9,144 bases of DNA. Origin: Desulfovibrio sp. Lineage in GTDB: Bacteria; Desulfobacterota; Desulfovibrionia; Desulfovibrionales; Desulfovibrionaceae. The notes under the pieces were generated by a model, which made no database searches, was not told the DNA's origin, and saw only the letters and a list, made by a program, of their open reading frames with translations. Below, one piece after another: positions 1 to 6,666 of this stretch. Made by a program: the position numbers and the translations under genes. The stretch lies in the NCBI GenBank assembly GCA_031270875.1, contig JAISXC010000181.1:1-9144 (forward strand), in the 5' to 3' direction. Numbering within the stretch: the first letter of the stretch is position 1; each line of letters begins with the position of its first letter.

Positions 1-612
1 CCCAAGGGCGGACGCAAGCACCCGCAGCAGGAATTTATCCGCATGAACACGTCCAATATCCTGTTTATTGTCGGGGGCGCGTTCGTCGGCCTCGACAAAA
101 TCGTGGAGTCGCGGGTAAGCGGCGGCTCCATGGGTTTTGGGGCGAGAGTGCGGGCAAGCGGGGATACCCCCATGGCGGAACTGCTGGAAAAAATTCATCC
201 CCAGGATCTGGTCAAGTTCGGCCTGATTCCCGAATTTGTCGGCCGCATCCCGATCATCACCCATGTGGACGAACTGGAGGAGCCCGATCTCGTGCGCATC
301 CTCATCGAACCCAAAAACGCCCTTGTGCGCCAGTACCAAAAGCTTTTCGAGCTTGATCATGTGAAACTGCGCTTTACGCCCAACGCGCTCAAGGCCATCG
401 CCGCCCAGGCCACCGAACGCAAAACAGGCGCCCGCGGGCTGCGCAACGTAATGGAAAAAATCATGCTGGACATCATGTTCAAGCTGCCTTCCATGCCCGA
501 TGTCCGGGAATGCCTCATAAACCGCGGCGTGATCGAAAAGGGAAAGCCTCCACTGCTTTTTTACAGGGATACCGACGCCACTCGCGCGGATGAGGAAGAC
601 AAGGCATCCTGA
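1..612 (+). CDS. clpX: ATP-dependent Clp protease ATP-binding subunit ClpX, 3' part
   Basis: ClpX is the AAA+ unfoldase that recognises tagged or native substrates, threads them through its central pore and feeds them to the ClpP peptidase in the cytoplasm. The reading frame is open from base 1, so the N-terminal zinc-binding domain and the Walker motifs lie outside the window; 203 C-terminal residues are visible. They begin with the conserved RKHPQQEF segment, which holds the RKH pore loop, and continue through [10 protein letters not shown], the ClpP-docking loop (visible residues 44-46, MGF), the [12 protein letters not shown] segment carrying the conserved arginine-finger region, and the sensor-2 motif [13 protein letters not shown] near visible residue 143. 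The end, with PPLLFY and a short charged tail, fits normal ClpX length. The gene precedes lon by 62 bases in the same direction, a common proteobacterial pairing. The docking loop has Met where Ile, Leu or Val is usual. Confidence 0.97.
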   Translation, partial: PKGGRKHPQQEFIRMNTSNILFIVGGAFVGLDKIVESRVSGGSMGFGARVRASGDTPMAELLEKIHPQDLVKFGLIPEFVGRIPIITHVDELEEPDLVRILIEPKNALVRQYQKLFELDHVKLRFTPNALKAIAAQATERKTGARGLRNVMEKIMLDIMFKLPSMPDVRECLINRGVIEKGKPPLLFYRDTDATRADEEDKAS

Positions 613-630
613 GACCGGGTGGATACATTT

Positions 631-643
631 TGGATTGAATCCA
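631..643. repeat. Perfect 13-base inverted repeat between clpX and lon
   Basis: The sequence TGGATTGAATCCA is a perfect palindrome with 6-base arms around a single central G. It lies 18 bases after the clpX stop and 31 bases before the lon start. As DNA it could be a binding site for a dimeric regulator. As RNA it could only form a 5-base-pair stem with a UGA triloop and is followed by just three T residues, so it is a poor terminator. It does not match the CIRCE element of HrcA, and I see no sigma-32-type promoter beside it. Its function is unknown. Confidence 0.4.
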
Positions 644-663
644 TTTGCCGCCATCGAACGGAC

Positions 664-670
664 AAGAGGT
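664..670 (+). promoter_or_regulatory. Ribosome binding site of lon
   Basis: AAGAGGT stands 4 bases before the ATG at 675. It decides the start of lon: the same frame is open from an upstream TTG at 645, but that codon has no comparable site and would add ten residues unlike Lon proteins. Confidence 0.75.
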
Positions 671-674
671 AAAC

Positions 675-3110
675 ATGTCTGACGAAGGGAGCGTAAAGGC
701 CTTCTTGGAATTGCCGCTCATGCCTCTGCGGGAAATTGTCATGTTCCCGCGCCTGGTCATGCCGCTTTTTGTGGGCAGACTGCCCTCTGTAAAAGCCGTT
801 GAGCTCGCGCAAAGCGCATACGGAAAAACGCTTATTCTGGTGGCTCAGCGCGACGCCAACGCCGAAACGCCCCTGTCCGGAGATCTCAGCCCCGTTGGCG
901 TCGTCAGCCGCGTGCTGCAACTGCTCCGCCTTCCCGACGACACGGTAAAAGTTCTCTTTGAGGGACTTTTCAGGGCGCAATGGCAAGATTTGCGGGACGC
1001 CGAAACCTGCCCGGTCACCCGCATTGTCCGCCTTACGGAGACAACCTCCAAAAATGACGAACTGCCGGCGCTCATGCGCGCCGTGCACGAATCTTTGGAG
1101 GAATTCGGAAAAATCAACAAAAAAATTCCGCAGGAAACTCTGCTTTCCATACAGTCCCTGCGGGTTCCAGGCATTCTTGCGGACGCCATTATGCCTCACC
1201 TCAAGGCGGACTATTTGAAAAAACAGGAGGTTCTGGAAATCCTCGACGTGCGTGAGCGTCTGGAACGCGTGTATGAGCTTCTGCAGGGCGAAATTGACAT
1301 GGCCTCCGTGGAAAAACGCATCAAGAATCGCGTCAAGGTGCAGATGGAACGCAATCAGCGTGAATACTATCTGAACGAGCAGATCAAGGCCATCAACAAA
1401 GAAATGGGCAAGGATGAGGATCCCCAGGCCGAAATGGGCGAACTTGAACGCAAACTCAGGGAGCGCAACCTGTCCAGGGAGGCCCGCGAAAAGGGCTTTG
1501 AAGAGCTCAAAAAGCTTCGCTCCATGCCGCCATCGGCGGCAGAATACACTGTAGTGCGCAACTACATTGACTGGATTCTGGACTTGCCGTGGAATGATCT
1601 CAAGCAGATTGACATCAACATAGAAAAGGCCCGCGCCACCCTGGACGGGGATCACTACGGCCTTGAAAAGCCGAAAGAACGCATTCTGGAATATCTTGCG
1701 GTACAAAAGCTTTCGCAAGGCCTGAAGGGCCCTATCCTGTGTTTTGTGGGCCCGCCCGGCGTGGGGAAAACCTCGCTCGCCAAATCCGTGGCAAAGGCCA
1801 CCGGGCGTGACATTGTGCGCCTTTCTCTGGGCGGTGTCCGCGACGAAGCTGAAATTCGCGGTCACAGACGAACGTATGTGGGTTCCATGCCCGGTAAAAT
1901 TCTTCAGTCGCTCAAACGGGTGAAGTTCAACAACCCGCTGTTCTGCCTTGATGAAGTCGATAAAATGACTGCGGACTACCGGGGCGATCCCGCTTCGGCG
2001 CTTCTGGAGGTGCTTGACCCCGAGCAGAACAACGCTTTCATGGACCATTATCTGGATATTGAATACGACCTTTCCAAAATCTTTTTCATCACCACCGCCA
2101 ATTCATTGCACAGCATCCCGGCGCCGCTGATTGACCGTATGGAAATCATCGAACTTTCCAGTTACCTGGAAACCGAGAAACGGCATATAGCAAAAAATTT
2201 TCTCCTGCCGCGTCAAATTGAAGAGCATGGTCTCCAAAAACGGAATATCCGCGTTTCCGAAAATGCTCTTCTGGAGATCATCCGCTCCTATACCCGCGAG
2301 GCAGGGGTGCGTAATCTGGAAAGGGAAATCGCGGCCCTGTGCCGGAAAACGGCCATACGCCTTGTGGAGAAAAACAATCTGGAGCAATGCCTTGCCATCA
2401 CAAAATCCAGTCTTCAAAACTTTCTCGGCGTAAAAAAATACCGTCATGAGGAACGGGAAGACAGCCCGAAAGTGGGGGTGTGCGCCGGGCTGGCCTACAA
2501 TCAGCGCGGCGGGGAAATTCTGCTTGTGGAAACAAGTCTTATGTCCGGTGCCGGGCATGTGGTAATCACAGGCCAGCTTGGCGAGGTTATGATTGAATCC
2601 GCCAAAGCGGCTTTGTCCTATGTCCGCTCGCGCGCCGATTTTCTGGGATTGGAACCGCGTTTTCACCGCAAGGTGGATATCCACGTTCATGTGCCTTCCG
2701 GCGCCACCCCCAAAGACGGGCCGTCTGCCGGGATCACCCTGGCCACTTCCATTACTTCGGCCCTGCTGGGCATTCCCGTGCGCAACGATGTCGCCATGAC
2801 CGGCGAGATATCGCTGCGCGGACGCGTCCTGCCCATTGGCGGCCTGCGGGAAAAATTGCTGGCCGCCCGGCGCAGCGGCATAAAACGGGTGATAATGCCC
2901 GCCGACAATGAAAAGGATTTGCAAGAAGTGCCCGACGAAGTCTTAAAAGATCTTGAGCTTGTTTTTGTGGAGCATGTGGACGAAGTGTTGCCGCAAGCCC
3001 TGGATGCCAACGGTGATGAAATATTTTCGGGACAGGCGACGGCGGTTACTCCCCTGTGGCACTCCCTGCGCCAGGGCGCGGGCAGCGTAAAAACCCATAC
3101 GGCGCAATAG
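675..3110 (+). CDS. lon: ATP-dependent protease Lon (LonA type)
   Basis: Lon is a homo-hexameric cytoplasmic AAA+ serine protease that degrades misfolded proteins and some regulators. The 811-residue product is of normal LonA length. Its N-terminal substrate-binding domain begins LPLMPLREIVMFP (residues 13-25) and runs to about 205, followed by a charged helical linker to about 300. The ATPase domain has Walker A GPPGVGKT (359-366), Walker B FCLDEVD (423-429, Asp426 and Glu427), sensor 1 Asn476 and sensor 2 Arg546 in GVRNLERE. The protease domain carries the catalytic Ser684 in PKDGPSAG and Lys727 in GGLREKL, the LonA dyad. All key residues are present, so it should be active. About 35 residues after VEHVDEVLPQAL form a poorly conserved tail. 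The ATG at 675 is chosen for its AAGAGGT site. It follows clpX and may be co-transcribed with it, though the 62-base spacer could hold its own control site. Confidence 0.98.
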   Translation: MSDEGSVKAFLELPLMPLREIVMFPRLVMPLFVGRLPSVKAVELAQSAYGKTLILVAQRDANAETPLSGDLSPVGVVSRVLQLLRLPDDTVKVLFEGLFRAQWQDLRDAETCPVTRIVRLTETTSKNDELPALMRAVHESLEEFGKINKKIPQETLLSIQSLRVPGILADAIMPHLKADYLKKQEVLEILDVRERLERVYELLQGEIDMASVEKRIKNRVKVQMERNQREYYLNEQIKAINKEMGKDEDPQAEMGELERKLRERNLSREAREKGFEELKKLRSMPPSAAEYTVVRNYIDWILDLPWNDLKQIDINIEKARATLDGDHYGLEKPKERILEYLAVQKLSQGLKGPILCFVGPPGVGKTSLAKSVAKATGRDIVRLSLGGVRDEAEIRGHRRTYVGSMPGKILQSLKRVKFNNPLFCLDEVDKMTADYRGDPASALLEVLDPEQNNAFMDHYLDIEYDLSKIFFITTANSLHSIPAPLIDRMEIIELSSYLETEKRHIAKNFLLPRQIEEHGLQKRNIRVSENALLEIIRSYTREAGVRNLEREIAALCRKTAIRLVEKNNLEQCLAITKSSLQNFLGVKKYRHEEREDSPKVGVCAGLAYNQRGGEILLVETSLMSGAGHVVITGQLGEVMIESAKAALSYVRSRADFLGLEPRFHRKVDIHVHVPSGATPKDGPSAGITLATSITSALLGIPVRNDVAMTGEISLRGRVLPIGGLREKLLAARRSGIKRVIMPADNEKDLQEVPDEVLKDLELVFVEHVDEVLPQALDANGDEIFSGQATAVTPLWHSLRQGAGSVKTHTAQ

Positions 3111-3116
3111 CGCGTT

Positions 3117-3872
3117 TTAACCCTGATATGTTATCTTCCGTTTTTGCGCGGCTATCCACTCGTTCGCCTGCGCCAGATCCAAGGTCCCCTCATAAAGCGC
3201 CCGCCCGCTGACAGCCCCGATCAAGCTGGTGCCGAGCGTCAGCGGGTACAGTTTCTGCACATCCTCCAGAGTGGATACGCCCCCGGCGGCAATAACGGGA
3301 ATGCCCGACAGCTCCGCAAGACGAGTCAGGGCGCGCAGGTTGACGCCGGTCCGCATGCCGTCCCGTTCAATGTCCGTGTAAACAAGAAAGGCCGCTCCGT
3401 CATCCGCCAGACGCGGCAGCACGTCTTCCACGGTCAGGCCCGTATCCGCGATCCAGCCGCGGCTTTTGAGACGGCCGGCCGCCGCGTCCAGCGAAACGCC
3501 GATCTTTCCGGGAAAAGCGCGGCACAATGCGGCAAACGCGCCCGGTTCCTCCAGCGCCATGGTTCCGACAATCAGGCGCGCGACTCCCGCTTCCAAATAG
3601 TCCCCCGCCGTATCCCGGTTGCGGATGCCGCCTCCGAGCTGAACGGGAACGGCCGCGCGGCGGCAAATATTTCGCACAATGTCCCGGCTTTTGGCGGCGC
3701 CGTCAAAGGCCCCGTCCAAATCCACCACATGCAGCCATTGCGCGCCGCGTTCCACCCACAGCAAAGCCGCCTCAACCGGATCATCCGCAAAAACCGTGGA
3801 GGCGTCCGCGCGGCCCTGCCTGAGGCGGACGGCCTTGCCCCCTTGAATGTCCACAGCCGGATAGAGTATCAT
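3117..3872 (-). CDS. hisA: 1-(5-phosphoribosyl)-5-[(5-phosphoribosylamino)methylideneamino]imidazole-4-carboxamide isomerase HisA
   Basis: HisA catalyses the fourth step of histidine synthesis, the Amadori-type isomerisation of ProFAR to PRFAR, which HisF/HisH then split into AICAR and imidazoleglycerol phosphate. The 251-residue product has the usual length and the beta/alpha-barrel landmarks: [13 protein letters not shown] with catalytic Asp8, [10 protein letters not shown] (79-88) for phosphate binding, GVSLDAAAG with catalytic Asp129, the SRGW motif (137-140), YTDIERDGM (165-173), IAAGGVS (194-200) and [11 protein letters not shown] (219-229). This distinguishes it from the related cyclase HisF. 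It is the last gene of the minus-strand run, 67 bases after the lipoprotein gene, and its stop is 6 bases from the stop of convergent lon. The ATG has no clear Shine-Dalgarno sequence, but no in-frame alternative start lies just upstream and the N-terminus matches the family. Confidence 0.97.
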   Translation of the reverse strand: MILYPAVDIQGGKAVRLRQGRADASTVFADDPVEAALLWVERGAQWLHVVDLDGAFDGAAKSRDIVRNICRRAAVPVQLGGGIRNRDTAGDYLEAGVARLIVGTMALEEPGAFAALCRAFPGKIGVSLDAAAGRLKSRGWIADTGLTVEDVLPRLADDGAAFLVYTDIERDGMRTGVNLRALTRLAELSGIPVIAAGGVSTLEDVQKLYPLTLGTSLIGAVSGRALYEGTLDLAQANEWIAAQKRKITYQG

Positions 3873-3889
3873 GGCACAAGAATCACTTT

Positions 3890-3916
3890 TTGCGGCGCCG
3901 GCGAAAGCTCCCGCAA
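3890..3916 (-). other. Possible hairpin in the leader before hisA
   Basis: Read on the minus strand, TTGCGG (3916-3911) can pair with CCGCAA (3895-3890) around a 15-base GC-rich loop. The stem ends 17 bases before the hisA start. It is followed by AAAAG, not a T run, so it does not look like an intrinsic terminator on either strand. It may be an RNA processing or stability element, or chance in GC-rich DNA. Confidence 0.25.
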
Positions 3917-3939
3917 GAACGCCGTTACGGGCGCAATGG

Positions 3940-4590
3940 TTACAGGCCGAGATCCTTCACAGCCTTGCGCATTCCGTCTCCTGCCAGCACATCCGCCGTA
4001 ACCCAGGTTCCATGCCTCCTGATGAATGAAGCGACGTTCAGCAGATCGTCCACAAGACCCGTCTGTTCCTCCTCATAGACGGAACGCCCCGCCAGCGCGC
4101 CGCTCTGGACGTTAAGCAGAAAAAACTCAAGGCGAACGCGGGCGGCATGAACAACGCCCGCGTTCGAGCCTTCGCGCTCATGCCAGTCCAGTACCTGAGG
4201 AATCAGCAGAAATCTCGCGCCGTGTTTTTTGCCGTATTCAATCCAGTGCGGCAGGGCTTGCGGCTGCTCTGAAGCATGAAAACGCGCCATGCCCGGATTC
4301 GCCGCATTGGCCGGCAACCAGCCGTATATCCGGCCGGTTTCACCCGCCAGGACATTGCGCAGGTTTCTGTCCAGTACAGGCAGCATGTCAGCCGGCACAC
4401 GCCCCTGCTTCTCCGGAATAACGCCTGCTATAAGTTCGCTTGTGCTTGTCGGCTGCGTGAAGGAAGCCACATAAATGGTTTCGCCGACGGAAATGCGCGC
4501 ATGTTCCGCCTTGCGCGGCATCCGAGCGCAACCTGCAACGCAAAGACAGCAGACAAGCGCCGGCAGCGTGATAAAAAACAGTCTGCGCAT
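3940..4590 (-). CDS. Uncharacterised lipoprotein between hisB and hisA
   Basis: I cannot assign a function. The 216-residue product starts with a short lipoprotein signal peptide: MRRLFF, a hydrophobic stretch with several cysteines, and a lipobox VAGC with the acylated Cys21. Position +2 is Ala, which by the enteric Lol rule would allow sorting to the outer membrane. The mature part alternates predicted strands and helices: a strand near 39-45 (TIYVASF), a helix near 68-83, a strand at [13 protein letters not shown] (124-136), a strand pair at [15 protein letters not shown] (150-164) and an amphipathic C-terminal helix. This order recalls the CsgG/TolB-N/LpoB-like fold of periplasmic lipoproteins, but that is a visual inference. 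The start overlaps the hisB stop (TGATG), so translation is probably coupled. A gene in this position is, as I recall, also present in Desulfovibrio genomes. No transmembrane segment other than the signal is visible. Confidence 0.85.
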   Translation of the reverse strand: MRRLFFITLPALVCCLCVAGCARMPRKAEHARISVGETIYVASFTQPTSTSELIAGVIPEKQGRVPADMLPVLDRNLRNVLAGETGRIYGWLPANAANPGMARFHASEQPQALPHWIEYGKKHGARFLLIPQVLDWHEREGSNAGVVHAARVRLEFFLLNVQSGALAGRSVYEEEQTGLVDDLLNVASFIRRHGTWVTADVLAGDGMRKAVKDLGL

Positions 4591-5186
4591 CAGTCAAGCC
4601 CCCCCTTGGTGCTTCGTATTGTTGTGCCCTGCAGGCGGACGGCCTCTTTCAGGGCAAGGCCAAGCCCTTTTGCGGCGGATTCCAGCAAATGATGTCCGTT
4701 TTTTCCATAGAGAAAGGATATATGCAGGTTTATGCGGGCGGTTGCGACGAATGATTTGAAAAATTCCCGCCAGAGGTCCTTTTCCTCCCCGGCGATGACG
4801 GGCGGCAAAATATCGTCGCCACGCCATTCCAGCCAGGGACGGCCGGAAATATCCACCGCGACGTCGGCAAGGGCCTCGTCCATGGGCACCCGGGCATTTC
4901 CCACACGCGCGATGCCTTTTTTGTTTCCGACGGCATCGGAGAAAGCGCGGCCGAGGGCCAGACCCACGTCCTCCACGCTGTGATGCCCATCAATCTCAAG
5001 ATCGCCCTTGCAGGACAACTCAAGATCCATGCTCCCCCAAAAAACTATCTGCGTCAACAGATGATTGAGCAGACCAACGCCTGTCTGTACGGAGATCTTT
5101 CCCTCACCGTCCAGCGCCAGGGTGAGGTTGATGCGTGTTTCGGCGGTGTTGCGTTCCAGTATGGAGACGCGGGATACGCGGTTCAT
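4590..5186 (-). CDS. hisB: Imidazoleglycerol-phosphate dehydratase HisB (monofunctional)
   Basis: HisB removes water from imidazoleglycerol phosphate to give imidazoleacetol phosphate, the sixth step of histidine synthesis; the family forms a 24-subunit manganese enzyme. The 198-residue product is the stand-alone dehydratase, without the phosphatase domain fused to it in enterobacteria. The two family signatures are clear: [10 protein letters not shown] (66-75) with His68, His69 and Glu72, and [14 protein letters not shown] (163-176) with His165, His166 and Glu169. His42 and His155 complete the metal ligands, and STKGG near the end matches the usual C-terminal motif. Two departures from consensus are seen: the usual Asp-His is Asn41-His42, and the usual His-Gly of the following helix is Trp50-Gly51. 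The start overlaps the tatC stop by 4 bases (ATGA) and has a strong GGAGGA site; its stop overlaps the next start (TGATG). Confidence 0.96.
   Translation of the reverse strand: MNRVSRVSILERNTAETRINLTLALDGEGKISVQTGVGLLNHLLTQIVFWGSMDLELSCKGDLEIDGHHSVEDVGLALGRAFSDAVGNKKGIARVGNARVPMDEALADVAVDISGRPWLEWRGDDILPPVIAGEEKDLWREFFKSFVATARINLHISFLYGKNGHHLLESAAKGLGLALKEAVRLQGTTIRSTKGGLD
4599..4607 (-). promoter_or_regulatory. G-rich ribosome binding site of the lipoprotein gene
   Basis: On the minus strand AAGGGGGGG (4607-4599) lies 8 bases before the ATG at 4590 and inside the last codons of hisB. It is the only Shine-Dalgarno-like sequence before this start. The seven-G run is also part of the hisB Lys-Gly-Gly codons. 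Confidence 0.45.
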
Positions 5187-6214
5187 GCTTCCTCCATGGT
5201 GCGCGCGGCAGAATCGTCCGCTTTTCTGGCGCGGCCGAATGCCGCCGCCACGAGTATGCTGATTTCATACAACAACAGCATCGGGCAGGCCATCAACAAC
5301 TGGGATACCACATCCGGCGGCGTCAGTATCGCGGCCATAATGAAAATGGCCAGCACGGCGTAACGCCGCACGCGGCGCATCATGCCCGCCGACACAAGGC
5401 CCATGCGCGAAAGAAAAAAAGCGAAAAGCGGCATCTCGAAAATCAGGCCGAAGGCAAGAATCAGCTTGAGCACGAAATCAAGATAATCACTGATTTTCGG
5501 CATGACCACAATGGCTTCCGTTGAGAAACTGACAAAAAACCTGAAGGCATAGGGAAACACTATGAAATAGCAGAAGAAACCGCCAAGAATAAAAAATATG
5601 GCGGAAACAACGGCAATGGGAACAATGGCGCGTTTCTCCTCCTCATAAAGCCCCGGCGCGATAAAAGACCACAACTGATAAAAAATGACGGGACTGGCCA
5701 AAAACAGCGAGGTCACGAAAGCTATGAACATACGCGTGAAAAAACCTTCGGGCAAGGTGGTGTAAATGGCTGTGGAATGGGGCGGCAGAACATCAAGCAA
5801 AGGCTTGACCAATGTGTCGAAAATGGGATCGACAACGACCCAGCAGGCAAGAAAGGCAATGCCCACAGCCATGCAGGAACGCACCAGGCGCATCCTCAGT
5901 TCGCCCAAATGGCCCATGAGGGTCATCTTTGAGGCTGGGTCTTCCCCTTTCTCCGCCGGGTCCGTTTCTCCCCGCCGGGAAGGGACATACGCGGCCGCTG
6001 ACGGGCTTTCGTCCTGTACAGCCGAGGTAAAGACGCCGGAGCCGTCGCTCTGGGAAGCGGCGTCCTCAATCTCCCTCCCGGAGTGCGCCTCCAAGTCACC
6101 CGCCGCATCATCCGGCCGCCATTCCGGGCCTGAAAGGGCATCCGCGAATTCAGCGGCATCAGCTCCCGCGGCGTTCGCCGCAGTCTCCCGCGTCACAGCG
6201 TCATTTTCACTCAT
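5183..6214 (-). CDS. tatC: Twin-arginine translocase subunit TatC with long N-terminal extension
   Basis: TatC is the six-helix inner-membrane receptor that binds twin-arginine signal peptides of folded precursors. The TatC domain covers about residues 97-330 of 343. Seen: cytoplasmic HLGELRMRL (102-110, with Glu105 and Arg107 equivalent to the E. coli signal-peptide-binding residues), [16 protein letters not shown] (179-194) with Glu193 matching E. coli Glu103, FEMP with Glu260 matching Glu170, and LTPPDVVSQ (297-305). Six hydrophobic segments lie near 111-129, 160-180, 197-220, 247-268, 284-298 and 304-326. The odd part is the first 96 residues, rich in Ala, Asp, Glu and Ser, with 22 acidic and 7 basic residues; E. 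coli TatC has no such region. The start is supported by its 4-base ATGA overlap with the tatB stop, although its Shine-Dalgarno is weak; an internal start at Met97 would give a normal-sized TatC. hisB follows with another ATGA overlap. Confidence 0.96.
   Translation of the reverse strand: MSENDAVTRETAANAAGADAAEFADALSGPEWRPDDAAGDLEAHSGREIEDAASQSDGSGVFTSAVQDESPSAAAYVPSRRGETDPAEKGEDPASKMTLMGHLGELRMRLVRSCMAVGIAFLACWVVVDPIFDTLVKPLLDVLPPHSTAIYTTLPEGFFTRMFIAFVTSLFLASPVIFYQLWSFIAPGLYEEEKRAIVPIAVVSAIFFILGGFFCYFIVFPYAFRFFVSFSTEAIVVMPKISDYLDFVLKLILAFGLIFEMPLFAFFLSRMGLVSAGMMRRVRRYAVLAIFIMAAILTPPDVVSQLLMACPMLLLYEISILVAAAFGRARKADDSAARTMEEA
5190..5195 (-). promoter_or_regulatory. Ribosome binding site of hisB
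   Basis: GGAGGA on the minus strand lies 3 bases before the hisB ATG, inside the last codons of tatC. It is the strongest such site in the minus-strand run and fixes the start that overlaps the tatC stop. Confidence 0.75.
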
Positions 6215-6651
6215 GCCGCATTGCCCTTGCCTTCGTCGCCCGAAACGGCGCCTCCCTCGGCAGCTTTTTCCGCCGCTTCCGCTTCAGCGCCGGTTTTTGC
6301 CACAGCCGCAGCAAGCGGACTCCCCGGCGACGGCTGCGCGTCGGGCGCGGGAGGCGCCTCCGCCCGATCCTGAGAGGCAACGGCATCATCCGGAGCCGGG
6401 TCAGCGGTCTTGAGATCCTGTCCCGACGGCGCGGAATCGCCCGCAGAGCCGGCCCGCCGTTTTTTGCGCTCCGCCTCTTCCTCCTGCGCCGCCTCGGCAT
6501 TCAAAGTACGCTGGAAGTCAGTGGAAATACGGCGAAATTCGCCCATGGCCTTGCCCATGGTGCGGGCAATGCCGGCAAGGCTTTTGGGACCAAGCACAAT
6601 CAGGGCCACCAGAAGAATGACTAAAAATTCCGTGCTCCCAATGCCGAACAT
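6211..6651 (-). CDS. tatB: Sec-independent translocase protein TatB
   Basis: TatB pairs with TatC in the receptor complex of the twin-arginine export system; it is an inner-membrane protein with its N-terminus in the periplasm. The 146-residue product begins MFGIGSTEFL with Glu8, the polar residue typical of TatB, then a membrane helix (7-20), the conserved hinge LGP (20-22) and an amphipathic helix to about 50. A charged stretch (EEEAERKKRR, 57-66) leads to an 80-residue Ala/Pro/Asp/Glu-rich tail that looks disordered. TatA and TatB share this plan; Glu8, the MFGIG start and adjacency to tatC favour TatB, but a dual-function TatA-like protein cannot be excluded because no other tatA/B gene is in the window. 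It begins 12 bases after guaA, and its TGAGGA binding site overlaps the guaA stop. Its stop overlaps the tatC start. Confidence 0.92.
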   Translation of the reverse strand: MFGIGSTEFLVILLVALIVLGPKSLAGIARTMGKAMGEFRRISTDFQRTLNAEAAQEEEAERKKRRAGSAGDSAPSGQDLKTADPAPDDAVASQDRAEAPPAPDAQPSPGSPLAAAVAKTGAEAEAAEKAAEGGAVSGDEGKGNAA

Positions 6652-6660
6652 GGACTTTTT

Positions 6661-6666
6661 TCCTCA
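6661..6666 (-). promoter_or_regulatory. Ribosome binding site of tatB
   Basis: TGAGGA on the minus strand lies 9 bases before the tatB ATG. Its first three bases are the guaA stop codon, so termination of guaA and initiation of tatB are spatially linked. Confidence 0.65.

Noticed and set aside
645..674. Upstream TTG start for lon adding ten residues
   Set aside because: The ATG at 675 has an AAGAGGT site at good spacing, and the extra residues do not resemble Lon N-termini.
561..2048. Minus-strand open frame of 495 codons opposite lon
   Set aside because: It mirrors the conserved lon coding sequence, has a composition rich in Phe, His and Arg without any family motif, and has no supported start.
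3102..3118. Intrinsic terminator at the lon/hisA junction
   Set aside because: The stem is only four base pairs and the T run only four bases, too weak to call with confidence.
3144..4001. Plus-strand open frame of 285 codons opposite hisA
   Set aside because: It is antisense to a complete hisA with all catalytic residues and encodes an Arg/Gly/Pro-rich sequence without motifs.
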